Origin: Akkermansia sp.
GTDB lineage: Bacteria; Verrucomicrobiota; Verrucomicrobiia; Verrucomicrobiales; Akkermansiaceae
Direction of reading: 5' to 3'
Assembly: GCA_017472085.1 (NCBI GenBank)
Contig: JAFUQZ010000079.1
Location: 1 to 48,964, forward strand
Length of the DNA: 48,964 nucleotides
Positions 34,047 through 42,076 of this stretch are shown piece after piece (position 1 is the stretch's first letter; every line of letters begins with the position of its first letter). Both the position numbers and the translations under genes were made by a program. The notes below the pieces were generated by a model. It ran no database searches and was not told the origin of the DNA. It was given only the letters and a program-made list of their open reading frames with translations.

Positions 34047-35657
34047 TCAGAAGATGGATTGAAGCCCTTTGTTGAGGAGGTCGGAGGCTTTGTTGATGAT
34101 GACTTCTTCGGGGGCGGAATCCTGCTCCTCCGGGGAGGATTCCTCTGTGTTGTCGGCGGGCTTTTGCCCGGCGGATTCGAAGAGCTTGTGAAGCATGTTG
34201 CCGGCTGAATCAAGCGCCATGCCGGGCAGAGAGCGGGAAAGCAGCGTTGAAAGCCGCACGCTGAGGTCTTCTTTAGGAGAATCGACTGTGCCGCTCAGGT
34301 TGATGTTCACCCAGGCATAGCCGGCTTCTCCCTGCCCATTGAACAGGGCAGACGTGAAGCGGTTGCCGGGCAGCGGTAACCTGTCGGCAATATGCCGGGG
34401 AAAGCCGATGCGGAGCTGCCCCCCGAGAGCTCCTTCCTCTGCGATGATGACATGCCCCCGGATGATGAGTGTGCCGCCGCGGGACAGAATATCGATTTTG
34501 TCGAACAGCCATGCATTGTGCAGATTCCGCTCCGGGGCGGAATAGGGGTAGATGATGTCGCAGTCCGCTTTTTCCAGCTCAATACGGCGGTAGGGGCGTG
34601 TATTATCAATGCTCAGTTCGGAGAGGAACGGCAGCCCCTCCAGCACACCGCTGCGCAGGGAAAGATTGCCCTCAGCCGACCGCAGGGAAGCGGAGCCCCC
34701 GCGCAGGATGCACTTGCCGAACAGCTCGCCCGTCAGCTTTTTTTGCCAGTCATTTCTGAGCAGCCGGGCCACGCTTGCCTTGTTGAGCTGCAGAACGGCA
34801 GACCAGTTAGCCGTTTCCTTATCGTAGTGTGCGCGGGCGCGCAGCTCACCGGGAGTCAGCATGAGCCGACACTCCGTCAGGTCGTAGCCGGTATCGTGGC
34901 AGAGCAGGGTGGCCGTTTTGATGTTCGAATCCCGCAGCAGGGTGAAAGGCGTGTGCAGTCTCCCGTTCTCCATCTCCACATTCCAGCTGTTGCCGTTGCT
35001 CATGGGCTTTGCCGTGATATTGCAGCCGGACAGACTGTACTTCTTCTTTCCGTGGTAGAGGATAAAGCCGGTATCCCGGCATTCGGCAAAATCGAGTTGC
35101 AGGCTTTTCGGTGTGAAGCCTCGGGTGGTGGGAGAAGCTGCGCTGTCGGCGGTGGCCGCAGAGGGCTGTTTCCGGGTGGTGTCTTTCCTGTCTGTTGCCG
35201 CTTTTTTGAGTCCCGGAAGCGGGGCGGGCGGGGCGATTTCGTTTCCCTCCGTACGCAGCGTGACGCTGCCTTCCTCCATTGTCAACTTGCGGATGTGAAG
35301 CTTTCTGTCCAGCAGTTCGCCGCGTTCAATGTGGGCAAGGATGCGCTCTGCCCCGATGGATTCGATGATGCCCAGCCCTCTGAGTTGCAGCTCGCTCTGG
35401 GCAACGGTGTTGCCGTCTATCCGCAGGTTGTCGCGCATGCTGACGGATTCTGCGTGAGTGGCGGCTTGCAGTTCGCGGCAGATTTTGTGGCGGAATGTAT
35501 CTCCTTGCAGATAGGAAAGCAGTTGATACCAGGCAATGATGCCAATCGTCAGAAGCAAGCCGATAATGCCGCAGACAATCAGGACAATGTACCGCACCAG
35601 CCGAGCCCTGCCGGCTCCTCTGTCGCTGAATACACCTCTCTGTTTTCTCCTGCCCAT
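34047..35657 (-). CDS. AsmA/TamB-like membrane-anchored periplasmic protein
   Basis: 536 aa from ATG 35657 (MGRRKQRGVFSDRGAGRARL), supported by a promoter 14-42 nt upstream and a GGGGGA-like site; the frame extends further upstream to 35837 without support. One TM segment at about 21-44. The rest is periplasmic and beta-strand rich, in repeated stretches (LRIDGNTVAQSELQLRGLGI, LSLRSGVLEGLPFLSELSID, GTLIIRGHVIIAEEGALGGQ, WVNINLSGTVDSPKEDLSVR), as in AsmA-like proteins that help lipid or outer-membrane homeostasis. The C-terminus is acidic (TEESSPEEQDSAPEE). First gene of the operon with the IF-1-like and U32 genes. Confidence 0.7.
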   Translation of the reverse strand: MGRRKQRGVFSDRGAGRARLVRYIVLIVCGIIGLLLTIGIIAWYQLLSYLQGDTFRHKICRELQAATHAESVSMRDNLRIDGNTVAQSELQLRGLGIIESIGAERILAHIERGELLDRKLHIRKLTMEEGSVTLRTEGNEIAPPAPLPGLKKAATDRKDTTRKQPSAATADSAASPTTRGFTPKSLQLDFAECRDTGFILYHGKKKYSLSGCNITAKPMSNGNSWNVEMENGRLHTPFTLLRDSNIKTATLLCHDTGYDLTECRLMLTPGELRARAHYDKETANWSAVLQLNKASVARLLRNDWQKKLTGELFGKCILRGGSASLRSAEGNLSLRSGVLEGLPFLSELSIDNTRPYRRIELEKADCDIIYPYSAPERNLHNAWLFDKIDILSRGGTLIIRGHVIIAEEGALGGQLRIGFPRHIADRLPLPGNRFTSALFNGQGEAGYAWVNINLSGTVDSPKEDLSVRLSTLLSRSLPGMALDSAGNMLHKLFESAGQKPADNTEESSPEEQDSAPEEVIINKASDLLNKGLQSIF

Positions 35658-35670
35658 CAGTTCCCCCGCT

Positions 35671-35699
35671 CTTATATCAGCACACGGTGGGCTTTTCAA
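35671..35699 (-). promoter_or_regulatory. Promoter of the AsmA-like/IF-1-like/U32 operon
   Basis: Minus strand TTGAAA (35699-35694), 17-bp spacer, TATAAG (35676-35671). The start is near 35664, leaving a leader of only about 7 nt before ATG 35657. Confidence 0.65.
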
Positions 35700-35734
35700 G
35701 TTTATATTCCGGCCGGGGTAAAAAAAAGAACATG

Positions 35735-35885
35735 ACAGATTGGAATCTGGAGGACGATGGACAATGAACAATGGACGAGGAGAAGTTCGGCGCGCCTCCG
35801 GCTCGTAGTAGGACAAAAGGCCTTTACCTGCGAGCAAAGCGAGCGGAATTCTGCACCTTGTTCATCGTACATTGGACTTCGTAAC
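35735..35885. repeat. Repeat-like intergenic element with inverted ends
   Basis: Iterated words (GGACGATGGACAATGAACAA, then TGGACGAGG) on the left and TTGTTCATCGTACATTGGAC on the right; ATGAACAA (35764-35771) and TTGTTCAT (35858-35865) are inverted copies. Between them is a hairpin-prone block with AAAGGCCTTT flanked by GCTCG/CGAGC. The design resembles the TACGAA-word elements in the prophage, though the words differ. No gene is seen in 35658-36077 apart from this element and promoters. Confidence 0.45.
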
Positions 35886-36013
35886 TTCCGACAAAATCCG
35901 ATTTCTCACACAATCGTTGGGTGAGGAGTGCAAAAAAGAAAGCTGCTCTTGTCAATAATGTGGGGAATCAAATTGTTTTTTGCGGAAAAATCTTCCGATT
36001 TGTCAGTTTGGTG

Positions 36014-36042
36014 TTGACTCTTACGGTTGAATCTGCTTCAAT
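36014..36042 (+). promoter_or_regulatory. Promoter of the small lipoprotein gene
   Basis: TTGACT (36014-36019), 17-bp spacer, TTCAAT (36037-36042). A perfect 7-bp hairpin (TGGCTAT/ATAGCCA, 36042-36060) lies at or near the mRNA 5' end. Confidence 0.5.
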
Positions 36043-36077
36043 GGCTATCGGAAATAGCCAACCAAAATTCTGATAAC

Positions 36078-36248
36078 ATGAAATTTACCGCTCTCATTCT
36101 CGCTGTCGGATGCGCCGTGGGCTTCAGCTCCTGCTGCTGCCAGACTCAGTCCATGCCCAAGCTTCGTCCTTTCCCCAAGGATTGCCAGCAGATCGATATG
36201 ACCACGCCGCAGGCTCCTGTCAAGGTGCTGGACGTCAAGGGTAAGTAA
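36078..36248 (+). CDS. Small Cys-rich lipoprotein, 56 aa
   Basis: From ATG 36078: signal peptide MKFTALILAVGCAVGF with a lipobox-like SSC at 17-19, followed by two more Cys (CCC at 19-21), then a short polar mature part with PKLRPFPKDC and a C-terminal VKVLDVKGK. It would be lipidated at Cys19 and sit in a membrane facing the periplasm. It has its own promoter, 5' hairpin and strong terminator, so it is probably well expressed as a single-gene unit. Function unknown; size recalls entericidin-like lipoproteins, but no homology is claimed. Confidence 0.65.
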   Translation: MKFTALILAVGCAVGFSSCCCQTQSMPKLRPFPKDCQQIDMTTPQAPVKVLDVKGK

Positions 36249-36272
36249 GATATTTTTCGATTATTTTCAACA

Positions 36273-36320
36273 GACGGGCTGTCGGAGAGTGCTTTCGCTC
36301 CTGACAGCCCGTCCTCTTTT
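36273..36320 (+). terminator. Intrinsic terminator of the small lipoprotein gene
   Basis: Perfect 11-bp stem GACGGGCTGTC/GACAGCCCGTC with inner GGAG/CTCC, followed by CTCTTTT. Confidence 0.8.
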
Positions 36321-36494
36321 GCGGCTTTTTCTGAAACAGTTCGGAAAAGTTGAATAACTGCCCGGGTTTAATCCTAGGGTGTTTCCGACGGGGAACAGGA
36401 CGAGAATATCTGATAGCGCATGATTTTGCGTTGATGAGGCGGAGCCTGTTGTCATTTTTTTTTGCCTAAATTATGGGCTTTCGATAAATCTTTC

Positions 36495-36522
36495 TTGCAA
36501 AAGCGGAAAAATTTGGTTAAAT
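36495..36522 (+). promoter_or_regulatory. Promoter of the ExbB-ExbD cluster
   Basis: TTGCAA (36495-36500), 16-bp spacer, TTAAAT (36517-36522); a leader of about 24 nt without a Shine-Dalgarno. Confidence 0.45.
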
Positions 36523-36552
36523 GGAGGACGTCAATTCTGCATTCTCGTAGTT

Positions 36553-37398
36553 ATGAAATCAACGATTACTCGTTTCGCTGTTCGGGCCATGTCCCTGGTG
36601 ACCATGGCAATGTTCGTCGGTACTGCTTTCGCTCAGGAAGCCGGTGGCGGTGCTGCTAAGAAGACCATGCTTGATAAGTGGGTGATTGACGGTGGCTGGA
36701 CGATGATTCCGCTCGTCATTCTGCTTGCCATCACCATCTGCCTTATCGTTTACTGCATGCTGGATATCAAGAAGGACAAGTTCTGCCCCGCTCCGCTGCG
36801 CGATGAGCTGATTGCCCTCATGAATGAGTGCCGCGTACAGTCTGCCATCAAGCTTGCTTCCGACAGTCCGACCTATCTGGGCCGTCTGGTGGCTTATGCT
36901 CTGCCGAATGTGGACGCCAACCGTCCTGAGGATCTGGGCAAGGATGCCGTGGAAGACGCCATTGCCGATTTCACCAACAATGAGCGCCCCGGTATCATGT
37001 TCTGCATTGACATGCTGGCTCTTTCCGGCTCTATTGCACCGTCTATCGGTCTGTTCGGCACGATTCAGGGTATGGTGGGTTGCTTCGGCGTGCTCGCTGA
37101 ATCCGGTCAGGCTGACCCCTCTCAGCTGGCCGGTGACATTTCCGTGGCACTTCTTACCACCTTCTGGGGCCTGATTATTTCCCTTATCGCTCTGCCGGCC
37201 TTCTTCTTCCTGAAGAAAGCCGCTCAGTCCCGCGAGGCTACCTGCGTGAACGCCATTGAGGAGATGCTCAACACCTCCATCAATGTCATCAATGCTGAGG
37301 CTCAGCTTGCCCGTATCCCTGAAGGTCTCTCCGGCGACGATGAGGAGGGCGATGACGAGGTGTACGAGGAAGAGGGTGAAGAAGAGGAGCAGGCTTAA
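36553..37398 (+). CDS. MotA/TolQ/ExbB-family proton channel protein
   Basis: 281 aa. An N-terminal signal-peptide-like segment (1-27, ending TAFA), then TM1 (49-70), a cytoplasmic loop (72-145), TM2 (about 147-180) and TM3 (about 195-220). Thr170 in GLFGT and Thr202/203 in LLTTFWGL fit the channel residues of TolQ/ExbB. The C-terminus is a very acidic tail (DDEEGDDEVYEEEGEEEEQ). With ExbD it forms a proton-motive-force-driven motor in the inner membrane. First gene of a cluster with two ExbD proteins, a TPR protein and a secreted protein. TonB or TolA is absent here. Confidence 0.88.
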   Translation: MKSTITRFAVRAMSLVTMAMFVGTAFAQEAGGGAAKKTMLDKWVIDGGWTMIPLVILLAITICLIVYCMLDIKKDKFCPAPLRDELIALMNECRVQSAIKLASDSPTYLGRLVAYALPNVDANRPEDLGKDAVEDAIADFTNNERPGIMFCIDMLALSGSIAPSIGLFGTIQGMVGCFGVLAESGQADPSQLAGDISVALLTTFWGLIISLIALPAFFFLKKAAQSREATCVNAIEEMLNTSINVINAEAQLARIPEGLSGDDEEGDDEVYEEEGEEEEQA

Positions 37399-37415
37399 TG
37401 CCTGAGTGTGTCCGG

Positions 37416-37469
37416 GCCTGCTCTCTGCGATAACGAGTCTCCGCTGCGGCGGAGTATCCGGGAGCAGGC
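37416..37469 (+). other. Large branched hairpin between ExbB and ExbD genes
   Basis: GCCTGCTC/GAGCAGGC outer stem (37416-37423, 37462-37469) enclosing CTCCG-CTGCGG-CGGAG (37439-37454). No T-run follows, so it is more likely an mRNA processing or stability element that sets ExbB excess over ExbD than a terminator. Confidence 0.55.
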
Positions 37470-37496
37470 GATTATCAAACTGACTTCTTTATTACC

Positions 37497-38018
37497 ATGG
37501 GTAAGAAAAAATCAAGACCGGTGGAAGAGGTGGACGGGAGTCCCAATATGTCTCCCATGATTGACTGCTGTTTCCTGCTGCTGATTTTCTTCGTGGTGAA
37601 CGCCACGGCGATGACAGTGGCCAAGGATGCCAGCATCAGCATGCCCAGCGCCGTTTCCTGCTCTGACCTTGAGGACGCCAACGGCTGTATCGTGGTCAAC
37701 GTCTATGCCGATACCGACAAGATGCCGCAGAAAGCCGCCGATAAGTATCTGCAGACCTACAAGCGTTCTGATGTGGTCTGGGGGGTGTCTGACGGTGAAT
37801 CGACCAAGGGCTTTTCTCAGGATGAGGCTCAGCTGCTGACGGATTTCATCACCAAGCAGAAGGAGTTCTACAAAGGCAAGAACCTGGAGGATAAGGATAT
37901 TCGTATCTACCTTCGCGGAGACGTTGCCACGCCGTGGGAGCGTACTGCTGCGGCCATTCGTTGTGCCGCCGCTGCCGGCGTGAGCAACATGGTGTTCGGT
38001 ACTCTCCCGGCCCGTTAA
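37497..38018 (+). CDS. ExbD/TolR-family protein 1
   Basis: 173 aa. A short cytoplasmic N-terminus, one TM (about 22-40) with the ExbD signature NMSPMIDCCFLLLIFFVVN: Asp23 is the proton-carrying residue. The periplasmic domain (40-173) has an insertion relative to short ExbD proteins (SDVVWGVSDGESTKGFS) before the usual RGDVATPW and end domain. Two Cys follow the Asp directly. It partners the ExbB protein upstream. Confidence 0.88.
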   Translation: MGKKKSRPVEEVDGSPNMSPMIDCCFLLLIFFVVNATAMTVAKDASISMPSAVSCSDLEDANGCIVVNVYADTDKMPQKAADKYLQTYKRSDVVWGVSDGESTKGFSQDEAQLLTDFITKQKEFYKGKNLEDKDIRIYLRGDVATPWERTAAAIRCAAAAGVSNMVFGTLPAR

Positions 38019-38041
38019 TCCCTAACCTGCATTTCTGAACT

Positions 38042-38533
38042 ATGTCAAGACATAAGAGTCGCGAAACGGAGGAGCAGAAAGATCCTGAGATGGAGATTTC
38101 GTCCATGATTGACTGCTGCTTCCTGCTGCTGATTTACTTCCTGGTGGCTACCTCGCTGGTGAGTGAAAAGAAACTCGATGTGAGCATTCCCGGTGCTCCC
38201 ACGAACGGCGGTGCCCCGCCTCCTGTGGAACCCGGTCGCATTCATGTGGCTTCCAATGGTTCCATCACCTGGAACGATGATATGCCGGTGGGCGATGTGT
38301 ACGATGCCGGCATCAAGCCGGGTACGGAGGCATTCCGCTCCCAGCGCAATCTGCCCCAGCTGGTGGAGGTGCTCAAGACCCTCAAGGAACAGGCTGTTGC
38401 CGTGGATACCGAGCCTATCGTCATGGTGAATGGTGACCCCTCCACGCCGCATCAGCGTATCGTGGACGTCATGGCTGCCCTGGCAGAGGCTGATATTCAC
38501 ACCGTCGGTCTGAACACAACTGCCTCGGAGTAA
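38042..38533 (+). CDS. ExbD/TolR-family protein 2
   Basis: 163 aa, 23 nt after ExbD 1. TM at about 22-40 with SSMIDCCFLLLIYFLVATS; Asp24 is the proton-carrying residue, again followed by Cys-Cys. The periplasmic part has a Gly/Pro-rich linker (APTNGGAPPPVEPG) and a long insertion, then VMVNGDPSTPHQRIVDVMAA, the usual ExbD end. Two unlike ExbD copies suggest a hetero-dimer in the channel. Confidence 0.88.
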   Translation: MSRHKSRETEEQKDPEMEISSMIDCCFLLLIYFLVATSLVSEKKLDVSIPGAPTNGGAPPPVEPGRIHVASNGSITWNDDMPVGDVYDAGIKPGTEAFRSQRNLPQLVEVLKTLKEQAVAVDTEPIVMVNGDPSTPHQRIVDVMAALAEADIHTVGLNTTASE

Positions 38534-38548
38534 CATAACACGAACTCC

Positions 38549-38609
38549 GAACAATACAAGGGGAGTGGTGGGGTAACGGAAGATGCCCGCAGGCTCCCCT
38601 TCTTTGTTC
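38549..38609 (+). terminator. Long hairpin after ExbD 2 (terminator or attenuator)
   Basis: GAACAA-TAC-AAGGGGAG pairs with CTCCCCTT-CT-TTGTTC around a 28-nt loop. There is no immediate T-run, but TTTTTT occurs about 17 nt later. It could reduce read-through into the TPR gene. Confidence 0.45.
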
Positions 38610-38650
38610 GATTCCCTCAATAAGTTTTTTATTATTTAATCAGATTTAAT

Positions 38651-41600
38651 ATGAACAATTATTCCATAGCAACCGTGTTGGCAGCGATGGCGCTGGCGAC
38701 ACCCATGGTGTGCCAGGCTCAGGATCCGATGACCTCGCTCGCCCGGGTGAAGGCGTTGACGACTGCCGGTAAGCCCGATGAGGCCATGGCGCTCTGCGAA
38801 CAAGTGCTGAAGCGCTACAGTGGCAATAGTGCCATGGCTAAGCAGTTCGCCTATCTGATGCCTTTCTATGCGTATGAGAGAGGCGAGATTTTGCGCGCAG
38901 CGAAGCGATATGACGAGGCGTACAACGCCTACAAGGAGTTCCACGATAATGCTCGCTGGAAAGATAAGGGCATGCAGGAAAAAGCCAAGAGCATGCTGAA
39001 AGAAAGAATGCCGGAAGGCTATGTGCCTTTCCTGACGCAGTGCATTTTCCAGATGGGACATTGCCGCTATTTGCAGGGCTCCGGTGATGCCAAGACTCCC
39101 GGAGATCCCACCAAGTTGGAGGATGCTATTTCTCATCTGGAAGAATATCTGGATCTGCTGAAGAAGAATAAGGTGAGCCGCACGGAGCGTCGTCTGAAGC
39201 TGGATGGTCGCGTGTGCTTCCTGTTGGTGCAGTCTTACTTGCTCAAACCGCAACCGGACTTCAAGAAAGCCGGCCAGTATCTTGAGTTGTCACGCAAGTC
39301 CAAGGGCCGTGTACCGGATGATTTGGCCATGGCCGGGCTGGGCACCATTGTGCAGGTGGCTACCAAGAATCCGGAGAACGTGGGTTGGGTATACAAGACC
39401 ATTGAATCCAGCCCGGCCAGCTATCGCATGGATCCGCTGCGCGCTTCCACCCATGCCGCCAAGTTCCTCAACTATGGTGTTGTGGCTGCCTCTGCTGCCA
39501 ACAAGAATATGGGCAGTAATCCTGAAGTTAGTGTTGAAGCTGTTCGCTCGGCCAACACGCTGTTTGGGCTGGTTCCGGATGTGCGCGAAGTGAGCGTGAA
39601 TCTGGTGGATAATATCAAGTCGCTGGGCAAATATCCCGGAGTCCTTTCTGACCCGGCCACGGGTGCATCCTATTCCGGTGGCCGTCAGAAAAAAACCTTT
39701 GCGGCCTACAAGGAAATGCTGAGCAATAGTCAGAACTTGGAAGCTTTAGCTATCATGTACACCGGTAATGCCGCGCTTAACATGGGCTCCAACCGTCTGG
39801 GTCGTGCCTCATTCCAGGTGCTGGCAGACCGTTATCCCAACCTCTCCAGCGGTGTCAAGAAAGGCAAGGACGGAAAGATTGAGGAGAAGGACGGCAAGCC
39901 TGTTCAGAACGTGCTGACCAACACCATCTACCTGCAGCTGTCGCAGCTCTGCTACGCCATCGGCGATGAAGAGGGCGGTGCGAAGTATGAAAAGCGAGTG
40001 GATGGCGCTTCTGTGGGGGCGGCTCAGAGCAAGAACCTGGCCTTCAACAAGCTGCGTCGACTTCTTGGTCAGCAGCAGTGGGCTGAGGTTGTGCCTGCTG
40101 CGGAGTCGGTGAAGGCAGAGTTCAAGGATACCCCCAGCAACAAGTTCTACGCCACGGCTCAGTATTCCATCGTGGCTGCCTACTTCAAGCAAGGTATGCA
40201 TGATGAGCTGATTCCTGCCGCCAAGGAGCTGCTGAACGGCAAGACTCTGATTGTCGGCGAGGGTAAGGATGCTCTCAATGCCAAGGAAGTTGCCACATAC
40301 GGCAATCAGGCATACTACTTTCTGATGAACGCCTACATGAAGAAGGCCATGAAGGATGCCAAGCTGTTTAATGAGGCTATTGCCGTGTTCGAAGAATATG
40401 CCAAGGCCTACCCCTCCCTCAGCATGGCAGAGAATATCATGGTACATCACATGCATTACAATGTGGCGGATGCCTATATGAAGAAAGCTGAGCGTACGGC
40501 AGATACCGAAACTCAGGAAAAATTCAGAACACAGGCCCTCGGCTACTTCAAGGTGATTACGGACAATTGGAAGGACTGCGACTACTACGCCATTGCGGAG
40601 TTGCTGACCGCCAGTGTCAACATCATGAAAGAGGAGATGCCCATGAAGCAGGAAGCCATCGCGGCTCTGGAGCGTGCTGCTGATGCCGCTCTGGCCATGA
40701 AGGGCGGTAAGGGTAAGAATACCGCTGCCAACGCCCTTTACTGGCTGGCCTGCTATGGCAAGGAAATCAAGAAGGACGGCGAGACCGATGAGGCACAGGC
40801 TGCCCGCGTGAAGGACTATGTGGACCGCTTCTGGAAGGAAGCCGACTTCGAGGGCTGCAACTATTCCCTGCAGATGGCTTCCGAGATGCTGACCACGGTC
40901 AAGGATAAGGAGTCCTTTGCCGCCGCGGTTGATCGTGCCCGCACGGTCATTGCCCGCGAGGCCACCTACAACCACAGCAAGAATCAGGCTGAGCCCGAGT
41001 TGGAAAAGACCATCAATGCCTATGTGAAAGCATACGTGACCGGCACCAAGACCTACGAGGACAAGGAGCTGTCGCTGGAGGAGAAGTCTCAGCACTTCAA
41101 CAACTTCCCGGGCATTCAGGAGTCTGACAAGTATGCCCGCGCTATCTTCCGCATGGCTCAGATTCGCGCCATGAACGAAGAGCTCAAGGGGCTTGAAGAG
41201 GAAGGTGCGAAGAATAAGCTGGCGAACGATATTCAGGCTACTTTCCGTGAGATGACTCGTGAATTCCAACCGGATGACCTCACGAACTTCATCTGCGTGC
41301 AGGTGGGTGACTACCTGGTGCGTTACGTCTCTGAGTTCCCGGATCCGTCCTCCAAAGCAGAGGAAATCGAGCTGGCCTCCACCTATTTCCAGAAGGTGCT
41401 GGACCGCAAGGGCGATATGCAGGGTGAGGCTCAGCTGGGTAAGGCCAATGCGCTGGCGTTCTCCAAGGATGGCGCCAAGCAGAAGGAAGCTGCCGAGCTG
41501 TACACCCAGATTGCCAATTCTCCTTCTGTTGCAGTGGCCGCTCCGGCTCTCATGGGTCTGACGAAGCTGCATCTGCGCTCCGGCAATGCCGCCGCCGCTG

Positions 41601-42058
41601 TGGAAACGGCTAACAAGTACATCACCATCAACCGTGCCAAGAACAACGACCGCCTGGATATGCTCATGATGCTGGGTGAGGCCTACGCCAAGTCCGGCAA
41701 GGTGAAGGAGGCTCTGCAGACCTACATGAACCTCTACAACCAGAACAAGGGCAATATCACCTATTCGGCTCCGGCCTGTCAGCAGATTATGAAGCTTTTC
41801 TGGGAGCGTAATAATCCTGCCTCCGGTGACCGTCTGCAGGGTAATTTCAAGGCGTCCGACCGCTGGAATGCCTGGAACACCGGCCAGCAGTACGTCACCC
41901 TCGTCAAGCGCAGCAACCTCACAGAGAAGTTCACGCCAGCCGATCGCGACGCCTTCAATGCCGTGGAGAACGACCTCAACAAGTACAAGGCCGATGCGGC
42001 CGTGCAGCGTGAGGATAAGGCCAACAAGGATTTCCAGAGCAAGATTAAGCAACGCTAA
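38651..42058 (+). CDS. Large secreted TPR protein of the ExbB-ExbD cluster
   Basis: 1135 aa. Signal peptide MNNYSIATVLAAMALATPMV with cleavage after CQA. The mature protein is almost entirely helical tetratricopeptide-type repeats (for example ARVKALTTAGKPDEAMALCE at about 32-51 and AEAYAKSGKVKEALQTYMNL near 1018). It would be a periplasmic scaffold. TPR proteins next to ExbB/ExbD often couple the motor to outer-membrane or cell-wall partners in place of TonB; that role is inferred. Codon use and lack of a Shine-Dalgarno match its neighbours. Confidence 0.85.
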   Translation: MNNYSIATVLAAMALATPMVCQAQDPMTSLARVKALTTAGKPDEAMALCEQVLKRYSGNSAMAKQFAYLMPFYAYERGEILRAAKRYDEAYNAYKEFHDNARWKDKGMQEKAKSMLKERMPEGYVPFLTQCIFQMGHCRYLQGSGDAKTPGDPTKLEDAISHLEEYLDLLKKNKVSRTERRLKLDGRVCFLLVQSYLLKPQPDFKKAGQYLELSRKSKGRVPDDLAMAGLGTIVQVATKNPENVGWVYKTIESSPASYRMDPLRASTHAAKFLNYGVVAASAANKNMGSNPEVSVEAVRSANTLFGLVPDVREVSVNLVDNIKSLGKYPGVLSDPATGASYSGGRQKKTFAAYKEMLSNSQNLEALAIMYTGNAALNMGSNRLGRASFQVLADRYPNLSSGVKKGKDGKIEEKDGKPVQNVLTNTIYLQLSQLCYAIGDEEGGAKYEKRVDGASVGAAQSKNLAFNKLRRLLGQQQWAEVVPAAESVKAEFKDTPSNKFYATAQYSIVAAYFKQGMHDELIPAAKELLNGKTLIVGEGKDALNAKEVATYGNQAYYFLMNAYMKKAMKDAKLFNEAIAVFEEYAKAYPSLSMAENIMVHHMHYNVADAYMKKAERTADTETQEKFRTQALGYFKVITDNWKDCDYYAIAELLTASVNIMKEEMPMKQEAIAALERAADAALAMKGGKGKNTAANALYWLACYGKEIKKDGETDEAQAARVKDYVDRFWKEADFEGCNYSLQMASEMLTTVKDKESFAAAVDRARTVIAREATYNHSKNQAEPELEKTINAYVKAYVTGTKTYEDKELSLEEKSQHFNNFPGIQESDKYARAIFRMAQIRAMNEELKGLEEEGAKNKLANDIQATFREMTREFQPDDLTNFICVQVGDYLVRYVSEFPDPSSKAEEIELASTYFQKVLDRKGDMQGEAQLGKANALAFSKDGAKQKEAAELYTQIANSPSVAVAAPALMGLTKLHLRSGNAAAAVETANKYITINRAKNNDRLDMLMMLGEAYAKSGKVKEALQTYMNLYNQNKGNITYSAPACQQIMKLFWERNNPASGDRLQGNFKASDRWNAWNTGQQYVTLVKRSNLTEKFTPADRDAFNAVENDLNKYKADAAVQREDKANKDFQSKIKQR

Positions 42059-42076
42059 CCTTACCATACTCGATAT

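Larger units (their letters stand above)
36249..36552. other. Intergenic region between lipoprotein and ExbB genes
   Basis: Holds the lipoprotein terminator (36273-36320) and the ExbB promoter (36495-36522). Nothing else is recognised; there is a T9 tract at about 36455. Confidence 0.6.

Noticed and set aside
39809..42067. 752-aa minus-strand open frame opposite the TPR gene
   Set aside because: Leu/His-rich antisense shadow of a GC-rich gene; the + frame has a signal peptide and TPR repeats.
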